This document shows positions 52,701-61,170 of a stretch of 64,000 nt of DNA, piece after piece. Both the position numbers and the translations under genes were made by a program. Within the stretch, counting starts at the first letter, position 1, and each line of letters starts with the position of its first letter. The stretch comes from Leptolyngbya sp. PCC 6406. GTDB lineage: Bacteria > Cyanobacteriota > Cyanobacteriia > Phormidesmidales > Phormidesmidaceae. The notes beneath the pieces are model-generated. The model was not told the DNA's origin, searched no databases, and worked only from the letters and a program-made list of their open reading frames with translations. Location of the stretch: assembly GCF_000332095.2 (NCBI RefSeq), contig NZ_KI913949.1, forward strand, positions 124,545 through 188,544, written 5' to 3'.

Positions 52701-55297
52701 TGCGCCAAAGTAGGCAGGGCATCTTGCACCAACAAGCGACGCAATCGACTCCCTGAATTGTTGCTAGTTTCCAACGCCTGAGGCGATATTCCAATCAATT
52801 CTACTGCACCCAGTACAGCCGCCCGAGTGGTGGAATTTTGCAAGCAGATACGATCCCGATTATCAGCATTGGCTTCGTAGGCGCAGTCTCGCTCCCGCTG
52901 CTCAGGATAAGCCGAACCTCGCTCAGGAAACTCGACCGCAGCAATGAGTTCATCAATGAGACGTTGCTGCCTGGGATGAATACGTCCCAAAACATAGCGC
53001 ACAATACTGTCGCGGACATCATCTTCACGATATCGATTAGCAAGCGCTATCTGCTCCGCCACTGATGGCCTCCGAAAGCGCGGTTGCAGAGCCCGTTCAG
53101 CCAGCAAATCACGTCCTTGTAAAACCCTTAAGAGATAGCGAACGGTCTTGATATCATCCTCGTTGATCTCAACCCCTGAACTCTGGCTGATACCCACCTG
53201 CCCTAAAACATAGGCTGATGCAATCGCCGAGCGATCGCTACCCCTGTCAGGCAATTCATAAGCACACTGACTGCTGTAGTCATCAAAGTCTTCGATCAAA
53301 AATTGATAACGAGGAGCTAGGTCTACTCCATTGGGCCAGATTGTTAGTCGTGTCGGGGAAAGCAGCGCTAACATACAGACTCTTAATTCCGTAACTAGAG
53401 CATTAGTGGGTTCCTGAGCCGGAGCTGAGCTTGTCAAAGCAGCATTCGAGTTCGATCGCTGATATCGACTTTCAAGGGCAGCACCATAACGACTCAAGCC
53501 ATAGGCAGATAGAGCAATGACTCGCTCGTTAGAATCATTGAGAGATAATGCTAAAACACTGAGTACATTAATCTGTTTTCCCGCTTCATCATCTGGGCTA
53601 CCCGTGCAAAGTTGGTCAAGACCAGGATCTTCTCTTTCAAAAATGGTATCTGCTGGCGAGTTATACCAGTAAGGCTTTAACCTAGTTTGCACCAATAAAT
53701 TTGGCCAATAAGGGGCAAGCTGCCCTAGAGCATAGGCTGCACTCCGTCGAATCTCTGCATCTCTAGAGCAGAGAAGATTGTGGCCTAAAAAGCGGACGAT
53801 CACTGCTTCAGGCGGCTCGGCTTCCGTTTCTGCATTTGGTTCAGGCAGTTGGCGATAACTCACGGCCCCTAAAGCTTCTATGGTTCTCTTTCGGAGAGTA
53901 GGATCACCGGAACCAGACAAATAAGCAATTGCCTGATAGATCTGCTGAAAATTACGTCTATAGACCTGATCGAAAGCAATCTCTGCCCGTTGCTGGATGT
54001 CTATCTGGCTCGATAGTCCGCTCTGCAATAGACTCAACAGATTCATAGACGTTGAGAAGCTAGTGCCTGGTGGTGGAGTGCTTTGGTAGAAAATAGAATT
54101 AGTTACCGTTGGATCAGGAGTCACCGCTAGCTGCAAAGGAGACAAGGGGGTCGTGATCGGAGGTAGCTGCTGGGTGCGGTAGTCAGCGATACGACTGGCA
54201 ATTTCTAATGCACTGACTCGATGGGGCAGAGGCTCTGCGGTGTCTTCTGCTATTTCGCGGAGTTGCTGCTGCACAGAGCCACCAAAAGTCCCATGAAAGC
54301 CTAAGCGTTCTAGACTAGCGATCGCTGCGGCCTGTACTAAGGTGGTTTCCTGAGGATTTGCCGCTACCCGGTTAAGAAGTTGCACATACTTGTCGGGTTG
54401 GACTGCTGTGCTAATGAACAGAAACGCTGATAGCGTTTCTACTTGGGCAACCCGTAGGGCTTCCTCTTGGCGGCTAAGGGGTTCCTCCTCTTGGCGACTA
54501 AGGGGTTCCTCCTCAGTGCGAAGAGAGTGTTCCAAGGAGTCCATCAGCAACTCAATAATCCCCTCACTGGTACTGGCATTGAGGGTCGCCATAGCAGATG
54601 TGAAAGCAGGCATGGCCTGCAATTTATAACCGATGTCCCTAAGCGCCTCCCATCCAGCAAGTGAACTAGTCAGAGACAAGTGGGAATTGTCCGCTGTGCT
54701 GCTTGCCAGACTTAACAACGCTTCAATTACCGTAAGAATGCCTTCGGTCCTGCCGGGTTCAGTAGATGACTCATCGCTACGGATGTCATATACGGCCAGT
54801 GACCTTACTGCGATCACAGCAGCATGACGTACCGCAGCCTGATCTGAACCCAAGAGAGGTAAGACTGCGTTCAGCAATGTAGGAATCTCAGCCCTTAGCA
54901 AGGGATCTTCGTGATCCCTTGCTAACAGCGTAATTAGACTGTGGAGGACAGCAAGATGAGAGGTCGTAATCCGGGAATCGGTACCTCGGCGCGCCAGTAT
55001 GATGACCAAATCTGCTATCAACTCTCCTGTAACGTCACAGGCTGAAACCTGCCGTACAGAAACGTTGAGCGGGGCTCCATCGATAAGGGTGGCCACTCCT
55101 GTGCAGCTAGTAGCTTGAGCCAAACGAGGATCAAGGCTTATAGGCAATGACAGACCTAAAGTTGCCATTGCCAACTCTGCTGACAACAAAGGCAGCAACC
55201 CCAAAAACAAAATAGATGCTTTAGCGACCTGTGGCATTACCCTGATCCAGAAATTGTTACCTTTGGCATAAGATGCAATTGCCCAAACATGATGCAC
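49757..55297 (-). CDS. Giant exported HEAT-repeat protein
   Basis: An 1846-residue protein. An N-terminal signal is visible: VAKASILFLGLLPLLSAELA (~24-43), cleavable after AMA or LAQA. Almost all the rest is HEAT/PBS-like helical pairs, for example AAVRHAAVIAVRSLAVYD, EIRRSAAYALGQLAPYWP, EIQEAAAYALGRLGQSNP, ALRLSAILSLSGISERNI. A Ser/Asn-rich linker (SSNNTESSSSNDPKSSNDNE) lies near 870-900, and an EEPLSRQE duplication near 260. The Met at 55237 gives a tighter signal peptide than ATG 55297. Ends in a basic, Cys-containing tail (RGCRFRLIRRILQCS). Role probably scaffold or protease substrate outside the cytosol. Operon with the pentapeptide gene. Confidence 0.8.
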   Translation of the reverse strand: MHHVWAIASYAKGNNFWIRVMPQVAKASILFLGLLPLLSAELAMATLGLSLPISLDPRLAQATSCTGVATLIDGAPLNVSVRQVSACDVTGELIADLVIILARRGTDSRITTSHLAVLHSLITLLARDHEDPLLRAEIPTLLNAVLPLLGSDQAAVRHAAVIAVRSLAVYDIRSDESSTEPGRTEGILTVIEALLSLASSTADNSHLSLTSSLAGWEALRDIGYKLQAMPAFTSAMATLNASTSEGIIELLMDSLEHSLRTEEEPLSRQEEEPLSRQEEALRVAQVETLSAFLFISTAVQPDKYVQLLNRVAANPQETTLVQAAAIASLERLGFHGTFGGSVQQQLREIAEDTAEPLPHRVSALEIASRIADYRTQQLPPITTPLSPLQLAVTPDPTVTNSIFYQSTPPPGTSFSTSMNLLSLLQSGLSSQIDIQQRAEIAFDQVYRRNFQQIYQAIAYLSGSGDPTLRKRTIEALGAVSYRQLPEPNAETEAEPPEAVIVRFLGHNLLCSRDAEIRRSAAYALGQLAPYWPNLLVQTRLKPYWYNSPADTIFEREDPGLDQLCTGSPDDEAGKQINVLSVLALSLNDSNERVIALSAYGLSRYGAALESRYQRSNSNAALTSSAPAQEPTNALVTELRVCMLALLSPTRLTIWPNGVDLAPRYQFLIEDFDDYSSQCAYELPDRGSDRSAIASAYVLGQVGISQSSGVEINEDDIKTVRYLLRVLQGRDLLAERALQPRFRRPSVAEQIALANRYREDDVRDSIVRYVLGRIHPRQQRLIDELIAAVEFPERGSAYPEQRERDCAYEANADNRDRICLQNSTTRAAVLGAVELIGISPQALETSNNSGSRLRRLLVQDALPTLAQLATTSVAESSNNTESSSSNDPKSSNDNESINEITADIQHVLAGSFDSINSCIGAAYALANTEIRDIYVINQLLNYLYIYPQPLVRENRSSEENRSYFGNLCIPQVTAPDATPSEPIVPLLEQLTLLRTGAIAALGQIKPLASANGLPQPHAELPRVVRCLVDIANGERFLPLLIDDINIQPNEYESCPILRQGDVNRLPETVHGQSDQATETFQAVRWGLEPREYQQMKRAMQNPAIEAIGELAIAEAPEQYDALCALAFDSLGTLSQKCGDSPRIRDVWVGNIANPAQRADFIQRRSLKLQYIEATAQKLYADLQQDISDAKLQPSDLENDPRQQKLNIIIHEFLAPMLNPPLDPEEANNSTNYSVTSLSRFESAREFRNQVLTVLTNLEPQAFSTLELSARRNIIRNLGFTSGSGVYGECLSPEANLLTQERLCFGAIHLLTSTWSPNFNSRIGEFANVSRFLRELIQLPTNAPTARTSPLIQASAIQAMGFLGIYDRNQDTAILFDQLNGTDSRVVAATVDAFASYTPSLVMPSIRQQLNSNNEQVALQAIELIWQLGQINESSWPGALQQSEIVNDLVNIASQTTISALLRSRTIYILGELRITDRRVVTLLTSILTSGVQGQFDDGLEIQEAAAYALGRLGQSNPEIGREALPLLYNLIVSVDERTVLAKAPVFVAASYAIAQIGLDESVLSDSINRHAVTTQLIELYNRLLSASSNTNNSESASHLNDLAALALYVIGQRQSPEINVANLYGASLRENLPVNVRAVAASYASSIPVWNSLLVTQLANATQDSNVALRLSAILSLSGISERNIQNIQTQDLEIIKNALSSVFWQENEYAELRLAAGNGLCRLLQPSAWSVEGDEKCLIEQLTPDLFTDAFRNSLENLQALQDASGNSNAPYALTGFGSAEGLVSLRSARLIADLDQNLSTIILLSTLDDRVSNSASNAAVRDINSRRGQSRGCRFRLIRRILQCS

Positions 55298-55768
55298 AAG
55301 TAGATAAACCTTGGTGGATATTCAAGTGATCCACCCTAGGTAAAACTTAGGGCTTAACTAAACTTGGCGTTTAGAAAGTCAATCTTAAGGATAGAAAAAG
55401 TGCTACGTTCGCAACAGCAACATGCCTATCAATATTCTGCGGCCAACCAATACATCCGTGCAAGAAGTTTTTTGAAGCCACCAAGAAACACGTGAACATC
55501 ATGCCTAGAATCATCAAGCTGCCCAAACAAGCAGGAAAATGCATCCCAAGGCACCATTTTGATCGCGAATTCATGATAATCGGATGAGGGATCGCAGGAA
55601 AGTAGCATCCTCCTTATAGATATAATCCTTAAATAATGAGTATCTATGCTTGTGAGTCATTCCTCTGTAAGATTCAGATTTTCTTTGCTTTGCCAGAGGT
55701 GTTAGGGGATCTTTTGTTATTCTCCGACAGGTTTTTATTGAACTTTTGTTAATCTCAGGAGTGATTCC
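55298..55768. promoter_or_regulatory. Divergent promoter region, HEAT and CHAT genes
   Basis: 470 bp of AT-rich DNA between outward-facing genes. AGGAG precedes the CHAT start by 8 nt. Short antisense ORFs here have no family resemblance. Sharing one regulatory region suggests co-expression of both sides of the island. Confidence 0.55.
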
Positions 55769-58174
55769 ATGAAGCATTCAGGACGCAACTACAACTCTCG
55801 CCACGTGAGCGCCAGCTCAAAACATAGCTTTCAACGCCACTCCTCCTCTGCCAAATCAATTTTAATTGCTTTGGTGCTCGTGAGCGGCACACGCCTACTG
55901 GATAAGTCAGCCCTGGCTACTACGGTAAGACTAGTGCCCGCTACAGCATTGGAGCAATCAGGGTATGTAAGGTCTGACTGTGAAGCACTTGAACCACAGT
56001 CAGGGTCAGAGACAGGTGCCCAAGTGGTTTTGAGTTACTGCATTCAAGGCTCTAGTTTGTACGGCTCAACTCATGGGGAGGAAATTGGTTTTGAGGAAGC
56101 AGTACATAGGGTTCTAGCCTCGTATCAGGGGCGCTCTGTACGCCGTCCAGAACTTGCAGCAATTCGAGATGAAATCACCCTGATTTACTTGCAACAGGGG
56201 TTCCTCACCTCATGGGCTGAGAGTGTCACGATTCAGCCCGATGGCACCTTAGTTGTGTCAGTGGTTGAAGGGTTTATCCAAACTGTTTGCGCCTTAGGAG
56301 CAGCCAATAGCTGTCGTCCTTTTGAGGGTACACCCTATGCCAGGTATGTCTCGGCTTACTTGGATGACATTATCAAACAACGTCCCATCAATATCAAGGA
56401 GCTGGATCGCCGATTGCGGCGACTGGCTTCAGATGAACGGTTCCAGACTGAAAAGGCTCTCTTCCGCCTACAAATTCCTAGCGAGAGCTTTTTTGATCGA
56501 CTTGTGACTGATCAGCCAACAGAAGATGGAACTGAAGCTCCGGTAGCACCAGAGCTTCAGTGGGAGGAACTTCGACGGCAATTAGAAAACTACCGTACAT
56601 TCGTGCCTGAACCCGGTGCCAGCATCCTGGAAATTGATTTGCAGTTTCGACCTGAAGTCGAAGATAGTGAGGCGAGATCAAATAACGCTCCTTTTGTGCC
56701 CACTAACCGGGTTCTAGAGGAACGGAGGAGAGATGCTTTTCGGGAATACTTCGGCAGTGATGTACGTCGATCCGTAGTGGATCCACTACAGGATCCGCTA
56801 CGGGATCCTGTAGTGGATCCTAGTTTAATTCGGTATAGTCTCCATAGTCTGGAAATGCAGGAGCCTAGCATTCGTGCAGCGGTTGTATACATTGCTTCCG
56901 AGGGCGATCGTGTCTTTATCAGCATTGAAACCTCTCAAAGTCCCACGGTTGAAATAGAAACAATTACTCGCTTTGAAGTGAATATTGATGACGAGGAATT
57001 TCAGAGACAAACCATTGAGCTAGATGGAGGTAGTTCAGACTCTGAGGATAGAACTAGTAATCCCTTGGCTGAAATTTTGGAATTTTTTGGACTTCGCCAA
57101 GGAAATAGGGTTACACGAGATGAATTGGCTCTTGAAGTAAGAAATCTATGGAGTGAAATTCAAAATCCTCGTTCTGAAAGTTATCTTCGATATTCTGCTG
57201 AGTTGTATAGCTTACTGATTCGTCCTGTAGAAGAAGTTTTGAAGGATCAGGGCATAGAAGTTAATACACTACTTTTCGTCATGGAAAACGGGCTGGGATT
57301 ACTGCCTGTAGCAGCCCTATATGATGCTGAAAGCGGCCAGTTCTTAGCGGAAAAATATAAGATTGGTATTATCCCTAATTTTAGCTCTCTAGATTTACGA
57401 CCTTCGCACCTAGAAAGGGCAGACATTCTAGCAATGGGCGCTTCAGAATTTCAGGATTCTAACCTCTATCCTCCGCTGAATGCTGTCCCTTTAGAGCTAG
57501 AGATGATTAAGCGTATATGGCCAGATGATCGAACTGTTACTGATAGCCTTAACAGTCAATTTACCTTGGAAAGGTTGCGTAATGCTCGTCGAAACTATCC
57601 ATACCAAATTGTTCACTTGGCTACCCATGCCAGCTTTCTACCGGGAAAACCTGGAGATTCCAATATTCAACTCTGGGACACTTCGCTGCCGCTCCAAGAA
57701 CGCCAAATTGCGAGTCTAAATTGGAACCAACCCCCTTTAGAGCTTCTGGTACTCAGTGCTTGTCAAACTGCCTTAGGGGATGAATCAGCGGAGTTGGGGT
57801 TCGCTGGTCTTTCCCTCCAATCCAATGTGAAATCTACCCTAGCTAGTCTCTGGTATGTAAGTGATCTAGCATCACTCATTTACATGATGGAATTTTACCG
57901 TAGCTTGTCTGCAGGGGTAACAAAAGTAGAAGCTGTGCAAACCGCACAATTAGCGATGCTGGATGATCAGCGATTGAGGCAGAATCTCCGAGAGCTACGG
58001 AGAGTAATTAACGAATTATTACTAGATGAGCCTCGACTTCGGCGTTTTACAGAAAGTGAATTGCAAGGCTTAAGACGCTTACAAGAGGCTGTTGGAAAGG
58101 AGCAGGAAGTAATTGAAAATTTCTCGCATCCTTTCTACTGGTCTTCTTATACTTTGGTAGGGAGTCCATGGTAA
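55769..58174 (+). CDS. Exported CHAT-domain (caspase-like) protease with POTRA-like domain
   Basis: An 801-residue protein. Signal peptide ~28-51 (SILIALVLVSGTRLLDKSAL, then A|TT). About 95-200 resembles a ShlB/FhaC-type POTRA: LAAIRDEITLIYLQQGFLTS, TIQPDGTLVVSVVEGFIQTV, INIKELDRRLRRLASDERFQ. A variable acidic part (~205-400) includes a DP-repeat. CHAT domain ~430-801: catalytic His620 in IVHLATHASF, catalytic Cys665 in LLVLSACQTALGDESAELGF, and the terminal HPFYWSSYTLVGSPW. CHAT proteases are caspase/separase relatives; export with a POTRA is unusual. No TPRs are present. Start ATG 55769 has a good AGGAG. Confidence 0.88.
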   Translation: MKHSGRNYNSRHVSASSKHSFQRHSSSAKSILIALVLVSGTRLLDKSALATTVRLVPATALEQSGYVRSDCEALEPQSGSETGAQVVLSYCIQGSSLYGSTHGEEIGFEEAVHRVLASYQGRSVRRPELAAIRDEITLIYLQQGFLTSWAESVTIQPDGTLVVSVVEGFIQTVCALGAANSCRPFEGTPYARYVSAYLDDIIKQRPINIKELDRRLRRLASDERFQTEKALFRLQIPSESFFDRLVTDQPTEDGTEAPVAPELQWEELRRQLENYRTFVPEPGASILEIDLQFRPEVEDSEARSNNAPFVPTNRVLEERRRDAFREYFGSDVRRSVVDPLQDPLRDPVVDPSLIRYSLHSLEMQEPSIRAAVVYIASEGDRVFISIETSQSPTVEIETITRFEVNIDDEEFQRQTIELDGGSSDSEDRTSNPLAEILEFFGLRQGNRVTRDELALEVRNLWSEIQNPRSESYLRYSAELYSLLIRPVEEVLKDQGIEVNTLLFVMENGLGLLPVAALYDAESGQFLAEKYKIGIIPNFSSLDLRPSHLERADILAMGASEFQDSNLYPPLNAVPLELEMIKRIWPDDRTVTDSLNSQFTLERLRNARRNYPYQIVHLATHASFLPGKPGDSNIQLWDTSLPLQERQIASLNWNQPPLELLVLSACQTALGDESAELGFAGLSLQSNVKSTLASLWYVSDLASLIYMMEFYRSLSAGVTKVEAVQTAQLAMLDDQRLRQNLRELRRVINELLLDEPRLRRFTESELQGLRRLQEAVGKEQEVIENFSHPFYWSSYTLVGSPW
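56779..56820. repeat. Perfect 18-bp hairpin inside the CHAT gene
   Basis: GGATCCACTACAGGATCC (56779-56796) and its complement (56803-56820) around GCTACG, within a tandem GGATCC-rich stretch encoding VVDPLQDPLRDPVVDP. May be an inserted palindrome kept in frame. Confidence 0.85.
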
Positions 58175-58427
58175 GCATCGGTCTATAAAGTCCAACTGAA
58201 CTAACAGCTTGGTCTGTGGTAGCTTCTCTTTTGTGTTCTACGTCTTGCCATACAGGCAGATGGGGGCTATCGCCTTATTGAGGAAAATTGTTTATCGGAC
58301 TTTGCCAGAGCCAAGGGATAGAACAGAAAAAATCACTGCGGGCATTTGCCATGGCTCTTCCTGGCATCCCCACTATATTAATGACCCCAATGTGGGCAAA
58401 TCAACCCTGGTTAATCAGCCTCCCATC
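58175..58427. other. Spacer at the island edge, no gene seen
   Basis: Between convergent CHAT and murJ genes. No clear terminator stem. Confidence 0.4.
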
Positions 58428-60098
58428 TCAACGACGCCAGAAGCGGCCCAAGAGGCGGTTGGCGACTTGGCTGGCTTCGGGAATCCGAAGGAACAGCGTA
58501 CCGACACTGAATAGGGCAATGCCGACCGTACCCGCGATCGCAAGTTGCAGCAACCGAATCAAAAAGCCCGCTTCCCCCATCACCTGCTCTAGCCCCAGAC
58601 GAGTACCCCAAGCTGCCACCCCGGCGATGGCACTGAGTACCGTTAGTCCCGCAATCGGGCGACTCCAGGCCAGCCAAGGCAAGCCATTCAGCTTGCGATC
58701 CAAAATCACCACCATGGCCAGCGTCGAGATAATATTCACTCCCACCGTAGCCAGCACCAACCCCGGAGCCCCAAACCAGCGAATAAAGAAAAAGTCCAGC
58801 ACCGCATTTAGAGCAATATTCGCGAGGCTAATGCGGAAAGGCGTCTGGGCATCCCCCAGGGCATAGTAGACCCGCACCAGCACATCCCGCGCCAGGTACA
58901 CAAACATCCCCAGCCCGTAGGCCACCAGCACCGAAGTCACGATTTCCGCCGCCCCGAGGTCAAAGGCCCCCCGCTCGTAGATCACCTGCACAATGGGCAG
59001 GGCCAGGGTCATGATCAGCGCCCCCAAGGGCAGCATGGTCAGGGCCGTCATCATCAGACTTTGACGAATCCGGTCCTTCAGTTCCGGCCAATTTTCCGGG
59101 GCCGCCAGCCGCGCAAAGATGGGGAGAAACGGAACCAAAATCACATTGGAAATGATCCCCAGGGGCGTTTGCACCAGTAGGTTGGCATAGCCCAGCGCCG
59201 CCGCCGTACCGGGAATGTAGGAGGCAAAGAACAGGTCGGTGAAGACATTGATCTGCATCATCCCCGAGGAAAAGGTGGCGGGGCCGAGGATGTTGAACAC
59301 CTCTCGTACACCGGGATCCCGCCAGTTGAACCGCAGCCGCAGCCGTCCCAGCCCTGATCGCCACAGGGCTGGGAGCTGCACCAACCACTGCAACACCGCC
59401 CCCAGCAGGGTTGTCCCCGCCAGCACCATCCCCCCCACCATGTAGAAACTGGGGTCAGTGATTTGGTTGCCAATGACGCCGTAGAGAATGCCCAGCCCCG
59501 CAATCACCGCTACGCTGGAAAACATAGGGCTGACGGAGGGCAGCCAGTATTGATCGTCCGCATTCAGGGTGCCAAAGCCGATGCCTACCAACCCCGCAAA
59601 CACCGCCATGGGGGCCATGATTTGCAACTGACGGATGGCGATATCCCGCGCTTCCGGGGTTGTCTCCGACAGCCCTTGGGCCACAAAGTCGATGACGGGG
59701 GCCGCAAAGAGCATCATCCCCACGGATACAACGAGGAGTACCAACCCCACGAGGGTACTGATGGACTCTACCAGGGGGCCAATATCCTCCCGTTCGCGTT
59801 TGGCCACAACGCTGACAATGGCGCTGTGGAACGGGCCGTTGATGCCCCCCAATAGAATCAGCAAAAAGCCGGGGATAACATAGGCAAAGTTGTAGGCATC
59901 GGCGACGGGGCCAACGGCAAAGGCCGCCGCGATCGCTTGTTGCCGCACCAGCCCAAAGACTTTGCTAATCAGGGTGGCGGCGGCCACAATACCGGCAATG
60001 CCAGCCAGGGAACGGGTCGGTTTGGCGTTGGCCACAGGTGTCTCAACCGTTACAAAAATCAATCCTTCCCATTTAATCGCGAATTGGGATCCACGCAT
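58428..60098 (-). CDS. murJ: Lipid II flippase MurJ
   Basis: A 556-residue, 14-helix MOP-family flippase: SLAGIAGIVAAATLISKVFG, LVRQQAIAAAFAVGPVADAY, PGFLLILLGGINGPFHSAIV, and PLGIISNVILVPFLPIFARL. It moves lipid II across the plasma membrane for peptidoglycan synthesis. The N-terminal ~25 residues of the frame are not conserved, so a GTG near 60035 is a possible start. Confidence 0.93.
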   Translation of the reverse strand: MRGSQFAIKWEGLIFVTVETPVANAKPTRSLAGIAGIVAAATLISKVFGLVRQQAIAAAFAVGPVADAYNFAYVIPGFLLILLGGINGPFHSAIVSVVAKREREDIGPLVESISTLVGLVLLVVSVGMMLFAAPVIDFVAQGLSETTPEARDIAIRQLQIMAPMAVFAGLVGIGFGTLNADDQYWLPSVSPMFSSVAVIAGLGILYGVIGNQITDPSFYMVGGMVLAGTTLLGAVLQWLVQLPALWRSGLGRLRLRFNWRDPGVREVFNILGPATFSSGMMQINVFTDLFFASYIPGTAAALGYANLLVQTPLGIISNVILVPFLPIFARLAAPENWPELKDRIRQSLMMTALTMLPLGALIMTLALPIVQVIYERGAFDLGAAEIVTSVLVAYGLGMFVYLARDVLVRVYYALGDAQTPFRISLANIALNAVLDFFFIRWFGAPGLVLATVGVNIISTLAMVVILDRKLNGLPWLAWSRPIAGLTVLSAIAGVAAWGTRLGLEQVMGEAGFLIRLLQLAIAGTVGIALFSVGTLFLRIPEASQVANRLLGRFWRR

Positions 60099-60110
60099 GG
60101 AAAGCCAATG

Positions 60111-60142
60111 AAAAAAGGTGAACCGCGATCGCGGTTCACCTT
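60111..60142 (-). terminator. Intrinsic terminator built on a HIP1 palindrome
   Basis: A perfect 28-bp palindrome centred on GCGATCGC (60115-60142). Read on the minus strand it is followed by TTTTTT. It lies 48 nt after the stop of the gene at 60191 and 12 bp before the murJ start. Confidence 0.85.
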
Positions 60143-60190
60143 GAGGGAGTCAGAGTTGGACTAAGTGCAGGTCCAATAGGCTGGCTGGAC

Positions 60191-60547
60191 CTATTCTTCG
60201 GAATAGGTCCAGACCTCCACCTCACAAATATTTACGTCGAAGCTAGAAACCTCACCGCCATCAGAGAAGAGGGCCAGCATGTCGTAGCGGCAATCGGGAG
60301 ATCCATCCACCACCGTCATGTTAACCATCTCCCCCGGAGGCAGAGATTGCCCCTCAGGAACGACATTATCCTCCCAGCTCGTGGAGGTAATGGGGGAAAT
60401 GTAGAACTCTACAATGGCAGCGCTGGTGTTGTTCTGAATTTGGAAGACGACATCCTCTGCCAACGCGGCGGTTGTCGCCAGAAGCGGCGCGGGGATCGCC
60501 ATCAGGGCTGCGAGGGCAGTGGTCCGAAGGGGGGCAGTTTGCAGCAT
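60191..60547 (-). CDS. Small exported protein, unknown function
   Basis: About 118 residues from ATG 60547: MLQTAPLRTTALAALMAIPA, cleavable signal ending ATTAALA. Mature part ~88 residues: DVVFQIQNNTSAAIVEFYIS, SWEDNVVPEGQSLPPGEMVN, CRYDMLALFSDGGEVSSFDV, ending CEVEVWTYSEE. Two mature Cys likely form a disulfide. Beta-rich; resembles small periplasmic proteins conserved in cyanobacteria, but no function is known to me. A longer frame from 60595 is possible. Confidence 0.78.
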   Translation of the reverse strand: MLQTAPLRTTALAALMAIPAPLLATTAALAEDVVFQIQNNTSAAIVEFYISPITSTSWEDNVVPEGQSLPPGEMVNMTVVDGSPDCRYDMLALFSDGGEVSSFDVNICEVEVWTYSEE

Positions 60548-60595
60548 AGAAGGAAGTGTGGGTTGAGAAATTATCGGCCTAAATCTGTTCCTCAA

Positions 60596-61170
60596 GCCCC
60601 GTGGGCCTCATTCCTTAAAATTCAGACCAATATCGACCCACCTACCGAGTAACCCTCCTATTTCCTCCGGGCAGGCTCCGCCTTAGGGGTATTGCTCCTA
60701 CGGAACACAGGGGAGGCAGAGCCTCCGGCAGCGGTACCCAGGCAGAGCCAGGGCACCAGAAACAAATTCAAAATTTCTGTCACCCCCTGCATTGGGCGCG
60801 GAAACCGTGTCCCTACGGTGACATCCACCCACGCCAAAGCCCAATATCAGTCACCCGCGCACACCGGGCAACCACAAGGGATTGCCCCTACGGTTCTGTC
60901 ACGTCTTGCATTGGGCGCGGCATCTCTGCGGTGCATTGCTTCGCGTTTCGCAAGCGATATAAAAAGTGAAGCCACGCCTTAGCGTTATGCACCCTACGGG
61001 AAATTCAATTCAAAACTCAAAATTCAAAACTCAAAATTTCTGCCACCCCCCCCACACAAGCCCTTCGGGCAGGCTAACTACCTGGGAGTGGCTTCGCCAA
61101 CGCCTTTCTTGAATGCCGTTAGGCTATACACACCCTCATACCCCCACACTCCCCCCAACCCTCACACCCC
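60596..61170. other. Repeat-rich intergenic region
   Basis: No gene. It contains GCAGGCTCCGCC/GGCAGAGCCTCC REP pieces, two reverse copies of the GGCGCGG...CCAATGCA repeat, a piece of the 15569-type MITE (60927-61000) carrying a 22-bp insert, and AATTCAAAACTCAAAATTCA tandem repeats. Confidence 0.65.

Noticed and set aside
55371-55777. Two small minus-strand ORFs between the HEAT and CHAT genes
   Set aside because: No ribosome sites or family features; one overlaps the CHAT start. They may be transcribed as leader but I cannot support them as genes.
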